NCBI GenBank assembly: GCA_963735955.1
Contig: CAVTND010000013.1
Location: forward strand, 44,953-108,952
Length of the DNA: 64,000 bases
DNA from: CAVTND01 sp963735955
GTDB taxonomy: Bacteria; Pseudomonadota; Gammaproteobacteria; Burkholderiales; Burkholderiaceae_F
Reading direction: 5' to 3'
In this document: positions 56,470 to 63,827 of the stretch, in pieces
Position numbering within the stretch: position 1 is the first letter of the stretch
Layout of the letters: each line of letters begins with the position of its first letter
Notes under the pieces: model-generated
Seen by the model: only the letters and a program-made list of their open reading frames with translations
Databases searched by the model: none
Told to the model about the DNA's origin: nothing
Position numbers and translations under genes: made by a program

Positions 56470-56493
56470 GGGCCGCCTGCAGGCGGCCCTTTT
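56470..56493 (+). terminator. Intrinsic terminator after the PQQ dehydrogenase gene
   Basis: GGGCCGCC (56470-56477) and GGCGGCCC (56482-56489) form a perfect 8-bp stem with a TGCA loop, directly followed by TTTT. It lies 18 bases after the stop and 17 bases before the cytochrome c start, so it probably reduces rather than abolishes read-through, setting the ratio of the two proteins. Confidence 0.75.
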
Positions 56494-56510
56494 CTTGCTC
56501 GGAGCATTGC

Positions 56511-57092
56511 ATGAACCGAATTTTTGGGTGGGCCCTGACCGCCGTCCTCGTCGTGGCCGTGCCGGTCGCCAGCGCCCAGGACGCTGCGGCCGGCGCGAAG
56601 AAGGCCGAAGTGTGCGTCGCCTGCCATGGTCCGAATGGGAACTCCACCCAAGGTCAGTATCCGATCCTGGCGGGCCAGACCTCGCGCTATATCTATCTGC
56701 AGCTCAAGGACTTCAAGGAGGGACAGCGCAGCGACCCGCACGCGACACCGATGTTGAAGGACCTGTCGCGCGACGACATGTTCGACCTCGCCGCCTATTT
56801 TTCGGCGCAGAAGCCGGTGGCGACGGCGTTCAAGCCCGATCCGGCGCGTGCGGCCAAGGGCAAGGTCAAGTCCGACGAGACCCTGTGCACGATGTGCCAT
56901 CTTGGCGGCTTCATGGGACAGAACGAAATCCCGCGCGTTGCCGGCCAGCAGTACGACTACGTCGTCAAGCAGCTGAAGGACTTCAAGGCCAGACATCGCA
57001 CCAACGACGCCGGAAACATGGCCGCCGTGTCCAAGACGTTGAGCGAACAGGATATCGAGGACTTAGGTCATTACCTCGCGAGTCTTTATTGA
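56511..57092 (+). CDS. Dihaem cytochrome c (c4-like)
   Basis: A 193-residue periplasmic protein with a signal peptide (ALTAVLVVAVPVASAQ). Two haem c domains are seen: CVACHGPNGNSTQGQYPILAGQ and CTMCHLGGFMGQNEIPRVAGQ, each followed by a YIYLQLKDFKEGQR or YVVKQLKDFKARHR segment and a distal Met region (TPMLKDLS, NMAAVSKTLS). This internal duplication is the cytochrome c4 plan. Position directly after the PQQ dehydrogenase suggests it accepts its electrons. ATG 56511 follows GGAG; the frame upstream runs back into the dehydrogenase gene and is not coding. Confidence 0.93.
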   Translation: MNRIFGWALTAVLVVAVPVASAQDAAAGAKKAEVCVACHGPNGNSTQGQYPILAGQTSRYIYLQLKDFKEGQRSDPHATPMLKDLSRDDMFDLAAYFSAQKPVATAFKPDPARAAKGKVKSDETLCTMCHLGGFMGQNEIPRVAGQQYDYVVKQLKDFKARHRTNDAGNMAAVSKTLSEQDIEDLGHYLASLY

Positions 57093-57096
57093 TCAT

Positions 57097-57123
57097 CCGC
57101 GCGAGCTCGCGGGCCTCGCGCGG
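57097..57123. terminator. Hairpin between convergent cytochrome c and Bug-protein genes
   Basis: CCGCGCGAG (57097-57105) pairs perfectly with CTCGCGCGG (57115-57123). It lies 4 bases after one stop and 14 bases from the other; no U-run, so it may act as a weak bidirectional terminator or mRNA end protector. Confidence 0.4.
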
Positions 57124-57137
57124 AGTGCGAGTCGCGA

Positions 57138-58154
57138 TCAGTCCAGGCTCGCGCCCGAATCTCGCACGACCTTGCCCCACTTCACGCTTTCCTTCTGGAT
57201 AAAGGCCGCGAATTCCGCGGGCGACTCCGGGTGAACCTCTGCACCTTGTTCGCTGATCTTCTTCTTGACCTCCGGGTCGTTCAGGCCCTTGACGATGACC
57301 GCGTTCAACTGGGCCACGATGGCAGGCGGCGTGGCGGCCGGCGCGAACATGCCGAACCATGATGTGGCTTCATAGCCGGGAACTGTCTCGGCGATCGTCG
57401 GCACATTCGGCAGCTCGGGCGAACGCTTGGCCGAGGTCACCGCAATTGCACGCAGCTTGCCGGCCTTGATCTGCGGCATGGCGGAGGGCAGGTTGTCGAA
57501 CATGATGGCGATCTGGCCACCGAGCAGATCATTCACGGCCGGTGCGCTGCCCTTGTACGGCACATGCACCATGTCCACCTTGGCCATGGTCTTGAACAAC
57601 TCACCGGACAGGTGGATCGAGCTGCCGTTGCCGGAGGATCCAAAGGTTACCTTGCCCGGATTGGCCTTCGCATAGGCGATCAGCTCAGGCACGGTCTTGA
57701 ACGGCTGTGATGGATTGGCGACCAGCACATTGGGCACCATCGCAACCCGGGTCAGCGGCGCGAAGTCCTTGACCGGGTCGAAGGGCATCTTCTTGTAAAG
57801 GCTGGCATTGATTGCATGCGTGCCGACGGTGCCCATGAAGAGCGTGTAGCCGTCGGCCGGTGCGCGCGCGGCTACCTGCCCGCCAATGTTTCCGCCCGCA
57901 CCGGCGCGGTTGTCGACGATGACCGGCTGCCCGAGCGCCGTGCTCATGTACTGGCCGAGGATGCGCGCCAGAATGTCGGTCGTCCCGCCCGCCGGGAAGG
58001 GCACGATGATCGTGATGGTCTTGGTCGGGTAGGCCGCCTGCGCAAATGAAGCCGGCGCGCTCGTCAGCAGGCCCGCACCCAGTGCCATGGCACCCAAGGC
58101 AAGCGTGAAGGCGCGACACGGTGTCTTCTGGTCAAACTTGTTCGGCTGACTCAT
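57138..58154 (-). CDS. Bug-family (TctC-like) periplasmic solute-binding protein
   Basis: A 338-residue exported protein: signal peptide with ALGAMALGAGLLTSAPASFAQ, then YPTKTITIIVPFPAGGTTDILARILGQYM, GQPVIVDNRAGAGGNIGG, YTLFMGTVGTHAINASLYKKM and VPYKGSAPAVNDLLGGQI. These are the standard Bug (Bordetella uptake gene) motifs; the family binds carboxylates and similar small molecules and is greatly expanded in Burkholderiales. No tctA/tctB membrane genes are adjacent. ATG 58154 has AAGGAG upstream. It is 63 bases downstream of the SDR gene, so the two are probably co-transcribed. Confidence 0.93.
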   Translation of the reverse strand: MSQPNKFDQKTPCRAFTLALGAMALGAGLLTSAPASFAQAAYPTKTITIIVPFPAGGTTDILARILGQYMSTALGQPVIVDNRAGAGGNIGGQVAARAPADGYTLFMGTVGTHAINASLYKKMPFDPVKDFAPLTRVAMVPNVLVANPSQPFKTVPELIAYAKANPGKVTFGSSGNGSSIHLSGELFKTMAKVDMVHVPYKGSAPAVNDLLGGQIAIMFDNLPSAMPQIKAGKLRAIAVTSAKRSPELPNVPTIAETVPGYEATSWFGMFAPAATPPAIVAQLNAVIVKGLNDPEVKKKISEQGAEVHPESPAEFAAFIQKESVKWGKVVRDSGASLD

Positions 58155-58217
58155 GAATTGCTCCTTCAGGCGAGAGGACATGGCAAATGGAAAAGCAAAT
58201 TGAGGACGACGCCGGAC

Positions 58218-58946
58218 CTAGACCGGCGCGACCCCGAGCGTCGTGCCGCCGCAGACGTACAACACCTGCCCGGTGACAAAGCCATTGTCGGGCGACAGGA
58301 AGAAAAGCGCTGCGCGCGCGACATCCTCGGCGGTGCCCAGGCGCTTTACGATGATGCTGTTGATGATGCGCTGGGTCTGCGGCGCACCTTCCGGGTTGCT
58401 GGTGCGGAACAGTTCCGTTGCGATCGGTCCCGGTGCCACGGCATTGACTGTGATGCCGTCACCACCCAGTTCCATCGCGAGCGTGCGCGTCATGCCGATC
58501 AGCCCCGCCTTGGTGGCCGAGTAGGCGACGCGCTCCGGTTTGCCCAGCGCTGCTCGCGATGACATGTTGACGATGCGTCCGTGGCCCGAAGCGCGCAGCG
58601 CGGGCAATGCTGCCTGGATCAGGATCATGCTGGCCCGCAGGTGCAGGCCGACCACGTAGTCCAGGTCTGCCAGTGTTGCGGTGTCGATCGTGCCGGGACG
58701 CGTGGCGCCCGCGTTGTTGACGATCGCGGTGACTGAATAGGCCGAAGTGATCTCGCGCGCGCGCTCGCGGGTTGGCGCTTCCTGCGTCAGGTCCGCCTGG
58801 AATGACACCAGTTTCGGGTGGCTCCAGGTCGGGGCCGCGTAATCGAGGTTCACGACCGTCCGACCCTGCGCCAGCACCGCTTCGCAAATGGCGCGGCCGA
58901 TTCCGGAACTGCCGCCGGTTACGAGTGTGACTTCCTGCGTGCTCAT
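58218..58946 (-). CDS. SDR-family oxidoreductase
   Basis: A 242-residue short-chain dehydrogenase/reductase. The cofactor motif is VTLVTGGSSGIGRAICEAV, NNAG is at VNNAGATRPG, and the catalytic Ser/Tyr/Lys appear in IVNMSSRAALGKPERVAYSATKAGLIGMTR. An acidic Asp in NLDYAAP after beta-2 suggests NAD preference. The substrate is unknown; the closest functional guess is a 3-hydroxyacid or 3-oxoacyl reductase, from its neighbours. ATG 58946 (MSTQEVTLVTGG) was chosen over in-frame codons upstream. It is divergent from the BKACE gene. Confidence 0.9.
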   Translation of the reverse strand: MSTQEVTLVTGGSSGIGRAICEAVLAQGRTVVNLDYAAPTWSHPKLVSFQADLTQEAPTRERAREITSAYSVTAIVNNAGATRPGTIDTATLADLDYVVGLHLRASMILIQAALPALRASGHGRIVNMSSRAALGKPERVAYSATKAGLIGMTRTLAMELGGDGITVNAVAPGPIATELFRTSNPEGAPQTQRIINSIIVKRLGTAEDVARAALFFLSPDNGFVTGQVLYVCGGTTLGVAPV

Positions 58947-59074
58947 CGCTGCTCTCCGAAGCGAGTGCCGCAATTCAATGGCCCGCCGTCGTTTCACCTG
59001 CCCCGGGCACCGGACCGCAGGCGATCATACGCGGCGCCACGCTCAGGGACACCACTGCCGCACAAGGGTTGCAC

Positions 59075-59095
59075 GGCCCGGAATTTCCGGGCCGC
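59075..59095. promoter_or_regulatory. Perfect 10-bp palindrome in the divergent region before the BKACE gene
   Basis: CGGCCCGGAA (59075-59084), a single T, then TTCCGGGCCG (59086-59095): a perfect 21-base inverted repeat in the divergent promoter region (58947-59174) between the SDR and BKACE genes. Symmetry and position suggest an operator for both transcripts. No regulator gene adjoins it. Confidence 0.5.
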
Positions 59096-59174
59096 TCGAT
59101 GCCTGGCCAGATTGAAGTCACGCGGCCAAAGGTCCATCATCGCCGTCCCGACCGCATTGATCGAGGAACGCGCC

Positions 59175-60044
59175 ATGTCGACTCCCTGCATCATTTCCGT
59201 CGCCATCACCGGCTCGCTGCCGCGCAAGAAGGACAACCCGGCGGTGCCGATCACCGTTGCCGAACAGGTCGAGTCGACGCAGCAGGCTTTCGAGGCTGGC
59301 GCGACCCTGGTGCACCTGCACGTGCGCAACGACGACGAGTCGCCGACCTCGGCGCCCGAGCGCTTCGCACAAGTGCTCGACGGCATCCGCAAGCATTGCC
59401 CCGGGATGATCACGCAGGTGTCGACCGGCGGCCGTTCCGGCGCCGGCCGCGAGCGCGGCGGCATGCTCTCGCTGAAGCCCGACATGGCGTCGCTCGCATC
59501 GGGCTCGGTCAACTTTCCGACCCGCGTCTACGACAACGCGCCCGACCTCGTCGAGTGGCTCGCCGAGGAGATGCAGAGGTATGGCGTCAAGCCGGAGATC
59601 GAGGCATTCGACCTGTCGATGATCTTCTCGGCGGTGAACCTGCAGAAGGCCGGAAAGGTCAAGGGGCCGCTGCACGTCCAGTTCGTGATGGGCGTGAAGA
59701 ATGCAATGCCGGTCGACCGCGAAGTCTTCGAGTTCTACGTCAAGACCCTGAACCGCGTGGCGCCCGGCGCCACATGGACAGGGGCCGGCATTGGAAAGGA
59801 CCAACTCAAGCTCTGCCGTTGGTCGCTTGAACTCGGCGGACATTGCCGGACGGGTCTGGAGGACAACGTGCGCCTCGACAAGGACACGCTGGCGCCCTCG
59901 AACGCTGCACTCGTCAAACAGGTCGCGGACCTCTGTGGCGAGTACGGGCGGCGACCGGCGACCGCCGCCGAGGCCCGCCAGCTACTGTCGCTGCCACCCG
60001 CGATCGTGTCCGGGGCACGCAGCGAGCCAGCACTGCAGCGATGA
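59175..60044 (+). CDS. BKACE family beta-keto acid cleavage enzyme (DUF849)
   Basis: A 289-residue Zn-dependent enzyme that reacts a beta-keto acid with acetyl-CoA to give acetoacetate and a new acyl-CoA. Family marks are VAITGSLPRKKDNPAVPITV, the metal-binding HLHVRNDDESPTSAPERF, ITQVSTGGRSGAGRERGGML, and PEIEAFDLSMIFSAVNL. Known members include 3-keto-5-aminohexanoate and dehydrocarnitine cleavage enzymes; the substrate cannot be read here. Its stop overlaps the next gene in ATGA, so the pair is coupled. Confidence 0.93.
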   Translation: MSTPCIISVAITGSLPRKKDNPAVPITVAEQVESTQQAFEAGATLVHLHVRNDDESPTSAPERFAQVLDGIRKHCPGMITQVSTGGRSGAGRERGGMLSLKPDMASLASGSVNFPTRVYDNAPDLVEWLAEEMQRYGVKPEIEAFDLSMIFSAVNLQKAGKVKGPLHVQFVMGVKNAMPVDREVFEFYVKTLNRVAPGATWTGAGIGKDQLKLCRWSLELGGHCRTGLEDNVRLDKDTLAPSNAALVKQVADLCGEYGRRPATAAEARQLLSLPPAIVSGARSEPALQR

Positions 60045-61015
60045 GCGGGTCGACGCCGGCGGCGCGCGTCGGAATCGTCGGCGCCGGCAGCATCGGGATC
60101 TCGTTCGCTGTCGTTTTTGCCCGGGCAGGATGGCGCGTCGCGCTGTACGACCCGGACGAGGCGCGCCGACGCCTCGCGCTGGCGGAGTTGCGTGCGCGAA
60201 CCGAGGATCTTGTGGCCTACGGACTGCTGGCCGAGTCGGCCGAGCAGTTGGTCGCACGCGTCACTGTCGTCGCGACGCTCGAAGCGGCCGTGCGCGACGC
60301 CCAGCTGGTGCAGGAGTGCGCGCCCGAATTGCTGGAGCTAAAGCGCCAGTTGTTCGCTGAAATCGACGCTGCCGCCCCGAGCGATGCCGTATTGGCCAGT
60401 TCAAGTTCCGCCTTGCCGGCCTCGCGTTTCGCGGCCGAGCTGGCTGGGCGAGGACGCTGCCTGGTGGCGCACCCCGGCAATCCCCCCTATTTGCTGCGGA
60501 TCATCGAGATCGTTCCGGCGCCGTTCACCCGTGAGGACAGCAGCCAGCGGGCAGAGCAGCTCTATCGCAAAGCCGGCCTTGTTCCGGTGCGCGTTGCGCG
60601 CGAGGTCGAAGGTTTTGTTTTTAACCGCCTCCAGGGGGCCCTGTTGCGGGAGGCCTACTGCCTGGTGCGCGACGGCGTTGCGTCGGTGGAAGACATCGAC
60701 ACTGTCATGACGGAAGGTCTCGGACCACGCTGGTCCATCATTGGGCCATTCGAGACAGTTGATCTGAACACGCGCGGCGGGATCGCCTCGCACGCACAGA
60801 AGATGGGTCCGGCTTACGAGCGCATGGGCGCCGAGCGGGGGCAGCACGATCCGTGGACGCCGGACTTGGTCGCCAGGGTGGCCAGCGAAAGGCGCGCACT
60901 CGTTCCTCTTGAGCAGTGGGAGGCGCGGGTCGGATGGAGGGACCGGAGCCTGATGGCTCTGATCAAGCATCGCCTTTCTTCGTTACGAGAACCCTGGCCG
61001 CCGAAAGGGACCTGA
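60041..61015 (+). CDS. 3-hydroxyacyl-CoA dehydrogenase-like / lambda-crystallin family oxidoreductase
   Basis: A 324-residue NAD-dependent dehydrogenase. The Rossmann motif reads VGIVGAGSIGISFAVVFARAGWRVALYD, followed by LVQECAPELLELKRQLFAEID, the substrate-region SSSSALPASRF, and LVAHPGNPPYLLRIIEIVPAPFT with the catalytic His. The C-terminal domain has NRLQGALLREAYCLVRDGVASVEDIDTVMTEGLGPRWSIIGPFE. This is closer to lambda-crystallin, L-gulonate or L-carnitine 3-dehydrogenases than to fatty-acid enzymes. Coupled to BKACE, it probably oxidises a beta-hydroxy acid to the beta-keto acid that BKACE cleaves. Confidence 0.9.
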   Translation: MSGSTPAARVGIVGAGSIGISFAVVFARAGWRVALYDPDEARRRLALAELRARTEDLVAYGLLAESAEQLVARVTVVATLEAAVRDAQLVQECAPELLELKRQLFAEIDAAAPSDAVLASSSSALPASRFAAELAGRGRCLVAHPGNPPYLLRIIEIVPAPFTREDSSQRAEQLYRKAGLVPVRVAREVEGFVFNRLQGALLREAYCLVRDGVASVEDIDTVMTEGLGPRWSIIGPFETVDLNTRGGIASHAQKMGPAYERMGAERGQHDPWTPDLVARVASERRALVPLEQWEARVGWRDRSLMALIKHRLSSLREPWPPKGT

Positions 61016-61123
61016 CGGGCTCGCAGGCGATGACCGGATCGCCCGGTAGTGCCTACTCGCGGAGGTTTGTAGTAGCTCCCCCACTCTTGTCGGGGACCGG
61101 CGCTTCACCAATACTCGGACAGA

Positions 61124-61636
61124 ATGGACACCCTTCGGCTGCTGCGTTGGAAAGTGTCGCTCGTCGCGATGCTCGCGTTGCTGCTGCATTCGCTCATGCC
61201 GGTCCTGATGCCGGCACGGGCTGCGTCCGGAGGCTCACCGGCTGACTGGGTTGAGGTCTGCTCTGGTGGGAAGGTGCAGCTGGTCGCGGCTACGGCACTC
61301 AATGGCAACGCAGCGACCGCGGATCCGGGCAAGCCAAGCATCGCCAAGGCAGCCTTGGACGATTGCTCGTTCTGCTCCCACCACGGCACCACTGCAGTGC
61401 CGAGTGAGAGCGGTCGTGCGCCACCGGCAGTGTTTGTCCGCCAGCTGTCTCTCGAACTGGCATCTGATGTGCTCGATCCGCACTTTGCGTGGGCCACCGC
61501 GCACACTCGAAGTCCTCCTAGCCCTGAGCTGAGCATTCCCCGCGGTGTTGCGCCCTGTGCGCACACCGCCCCAGACCGGTCAATCGACTCCCGATTGACT
61601 CCGCGGGCTCCGCCTGCTTGGTGCTCTCCTCGGTAG
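61124..61636 (+). CDS. DUF2946-type exported protein with CxxCxHH motif
   Basis: A 170-residue protein. A signal-like helix (LVAMLALLLHSLMPVLMPARA) is followed by VEVCSGGKVQLVAA and DDCSFCSHHGTTAVP, which together match the DUF2946 layout, a putative metal-handling family often found beside copper genes. The C-terminal third is Pro/Arg-rich. The CSFCSHH stretch is a credible metal site. It lies 8 bases upstream of the barrel protein gene and is probably co-transcribed. Function is unproven. Confidence 0.7.
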   Translation: MDTLRLLRWKVSLVAMLALLLHSLMPVLMPARAASGGSPADWVEVCSGGKVQLVAATALNGNAATADPGKPSIAKAALDDCSFCSHHGTTAVPSESGRAPPAVFVRQLSLELASDVLDPHFAWATAHTRSPPSPELSIPRGVAPCAHTAPDRSIDSRLTPRAPPAWCSPR

Positions 61637-61644
61637 GGTGACCC

Positions 61645-62607
61645 ATGAAGAGAACTACTTTGTTCGCCGTTTCTGCGGCTCTTGCCGCATGTTTCCCATT
61701 GGCGCATGCCTCGTGCGGGTCCGCCTTCTGCCTGGTCAACACGAACTGGGGCGCGCAAGGCGTCTGGACCGAGCCGGGCTGGCGGGCCGATCTTCGCTAC
61801 GAGTACATCAATCAGGACCAGCCCCGTGCCGGCACTCAAAACGTCGGAGTTGGTGAGATTCGCCAGCATCACGACGAAGTGCAGACGCTCAATCGGAATT
61901 GGTTCGCGACTCTGGACTATGGCTTCTCGCCGAACTGGGGCGCGACGGTCATCGTTCCGTGGATCGACCGCAGCCACGAGCACATCCATAACCATCACGG
62001 CGAGACGATTCCCGAGTCGTGGAGCTTCTCCGATCCCGGAGACGTGCGAGTGGCTGGGCGTTACCAGCAAGTGTTTGAGGATGTCGATGCCCTGCGTCTC
62101 AGCTACGCCGGTGTCATCGGCGGTCTGAAACTTCCCACCGGCAAGACCGACGTCACCAATGACGAAGGCGAGGTTGCGGAAAGAAGCCTCCAGCCCGGGA
62201 CTGGAACCACTGACTTGATACTCGGGGCCTACTTCCGCCAGGCGATCGCAGCCTGGAATGCCTCCTGGTTCGCACAGCTCGGTTGGCAGGCTCCGTTGAA
62301 CTCACACAATGGATACAAGCCCGGGCAACAGGTGCTTCTTGATCTGGGAGGCCGATGGGAGGCCACCGAACGCCTGGGGCTGCTCTTACAACTGAATGCG
62401 CTCTGGAAGGGACGTGACTCGGGTGCGGAGGCTGAGCCGAATGATTCCGGCGGGCGCTTTGTATTCATCAGCCCTGGATTCGCCGTGGCGGTCACGAAAG
62501 GGGTCAGCTTGTACGGATTCGTGCAGCTCCCCCTCTACCAGTATGTGAACGGTGTCCAGTTGGTGGCGAGCCGGGCCTATGCCGTCGGTGCAAGCGTCCA
62601 ATTCTGA
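61645..62607 (+). CDS. Outer-membrane beta-barrel transporter-like protein, His-rich loop
   Basis: A 320-residue protein with a signal peptide (MKRTTLFAVSAALAACFPLAHA) followed by CGSAFCLVNTNW. Alternating hydrophobic/aromatic strands (WRADLRYEYIN, WFATLDYGFSPNWGATVIVPW, LRLSYAGVIGGLKLPTGKT, WFAQLGWQAPL) and a terminal aromatic (YAVGASVQF) indicate an outer-membrane barrel of the transporter type seen in phenol-degradation and metal loci. A His-rich segment DRSHEHIHNHHGETIP at about residue 112-127 may bind metal. Probably in an operon with the DUF2946 gene. Confidence 0.78.
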   Translation: MKRTTLFAVSAALAACFPLAHASCGSAFCLVNTNWGAQGVWTEPGWRADLRYEYINQDQPRAGTQNVGVGEIRQHHDEVQTLNRNWFATLDYGFSPNWGATVIVPWIDRSHEHIHNHHGETIPESWSFSDPGDVRVAGRYQQVFEDVDALRLSYAGVIGGLKLPTGKTDVTNDEGEVAERSLQPGTGTTDLILGAYFRQAIAAWNASWFAQLGWQAPLNSHNGYKPGQQVLLDLGGRWEATERLGLLLQLNALWKGRDSGAEAEPNDSGGRFVFISPGFAVAVTKGVSLYGFVQLPLYQYVNGVQLVASRAYAVGASVQF

Positions 62608-62680
62608 TGAGCCAGTTGTGGCTGATCGCTGCGGCTCGGCTATGGGATCGTCCGGACCACGACTTGATCCGGACGTCCAC

Positions 62681-63742
62681 CTACAGACGCTCGATGTTTG
62701 CGCCCCGCTCGATCTCGAGCAAGCGCTTCTTCCGAAGCAAGCCGCCGCCGTAGCCGCCGAGATTGCCGTTTGCGTTGATCACCCGATGACACGGAACCAG
62801 GATCGCAATGCGATTGCGACCGTTCGCGGTGCCGACGGCACGCACCGCGCCGACTGAGCCAATACGTTCGGCAATCTGCTGGTAACTCGCGGTTTCCCCG
62901 CACGGGATCTGAAGAAGTTCGTTCCAGACACGTTGCTGGAATGCGGTGCCAGGCGTCACCAGGGGAAGCTCGAAGCTGCGTCGTTTGCCTGCGAAGTATT
63001 GAATCAGCTGGGTCTCGAGTTTTTCCAGCAAGGGATGCTCACCGGGAAGGGCGCTGGTATTGAGCAAACGGCAGGCCCCTGCCAGCTGCCGCTCGTGACG
63101 CCGCTCGCCGACGAATTCAAGCAGCACAACACCTTCGTCCGTCACACCCGCCAGCATCGGACCCAGCGGCGTGACAATGCGCGAAGTCACGATAAGCTGC
63201 TTGCGCCGGGCTTCGTCGATGCTCATGCGGGCGCTTTGCAGCATCGCCGCCCGTGCTCCGTTTTCCGAGGCGTAGCCCCGCGCGGCCTCGACGACGGTCG
63301 CGCCAAGTCGTAGTTGTTGCTGCGTCTGTTGCAGGCGTCGGGCGCGCAGCCAGGACTGGAACGTCTGGCCGAACTCGGTACGGAAGTAACGTCGGACTCG
63401 TGCCGGGTCGACTCCAAGCAGTCGGATCTGTGCATCGGGCAGGCGCTGTTCTGCTGTGGCCGCCGCAATCAGTTTCTCGATCCATGCGGGATGACTGCCT
63501 CCCGCGTCGTCGGGGCGGCAGCGCTTGCAGGAACGGTATCCCGCAGCGCGCGCTTCGCCGGCCGATGCATAGAAGCGGATGTGCTGCGGCTTCGGCTTGC
63601 GGGCCGAGCACGAGGGCCTGCAGTAGATTCCGGTCGTCGTGACAGCCGTGAAGAACAGGCCATCATATTGTGCATCGCTCTGGAAGAACGCGGCGCGCAT
63701 TTCGGCGTCCGGAAGCGTCGAGGGTCGGGTCGAAATGTCCAT
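62681..63742 (-). CDS. ada: Bifunctional Ada: methylphosphotriester sensor and O6-methylguanine-DNA methyltransferase
   Basis: A 353-residue DNA-repair protein and regulator. The N-terminal zinc domain has FFTAVTTTGIYCRPSCSARKPKPQHIRFY and SCKRCRPDD, giving Cys41, Cys45, Cys72 and Cys75; Cys41 corresponds to the methyl-accepting Cys38 of E. coli Ada. An AraC-type helix-turn-helix (RVRRYFRTEFGQTFQSWLRARRL) follows. The C-terminal methyltransferase has VPCHRVI with acceptor Cys318. ATG 63742 (MDISTRPSTL) was chosen because it matches normal length; 19 more in-frame residues upstream are unlikely. No alkB or alkA gene adjoins it within the window. Confidence 0.95.
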   Translation of the reverse strand: MDISTRPSTLPDAEMRAAFFQSDAQYDGLFFTAVTTTGIYCRPSCSARKPKPQHIRFYASAGEARAAGYRSCKRCRPDDAGGSHPAWIEKLIAAATAEQRLPDAQIRLLGVDPARVRRYFRTEFGQTFQSWLRARRLQQTQQQLRLGATVVEAARGYASENGARAAMLQSARMSIDEARRKQLIVTSRIVTPLGPMLAGVTDEGVVLLEFVGERRHERQLAGACRLLNTSALPGEHPLLEKLETQLIQYFAGKRRSFELPLVTPGTAFQQRVWNELLQIPCGETASYQQIAERIGSVGAVRAVGTANGRNRIAILVPCHRVINANGNLGGYGGGLLRKKRLLEIERGANIERL

Positions 63743-63827
63743 GGCGTGAATGCTAGTCTCCACGCCGCAATGCGCGCCACCAAAAACTGGACAAATCATT
63801 CGATGGCATCCATCCGGAAAATCAACG

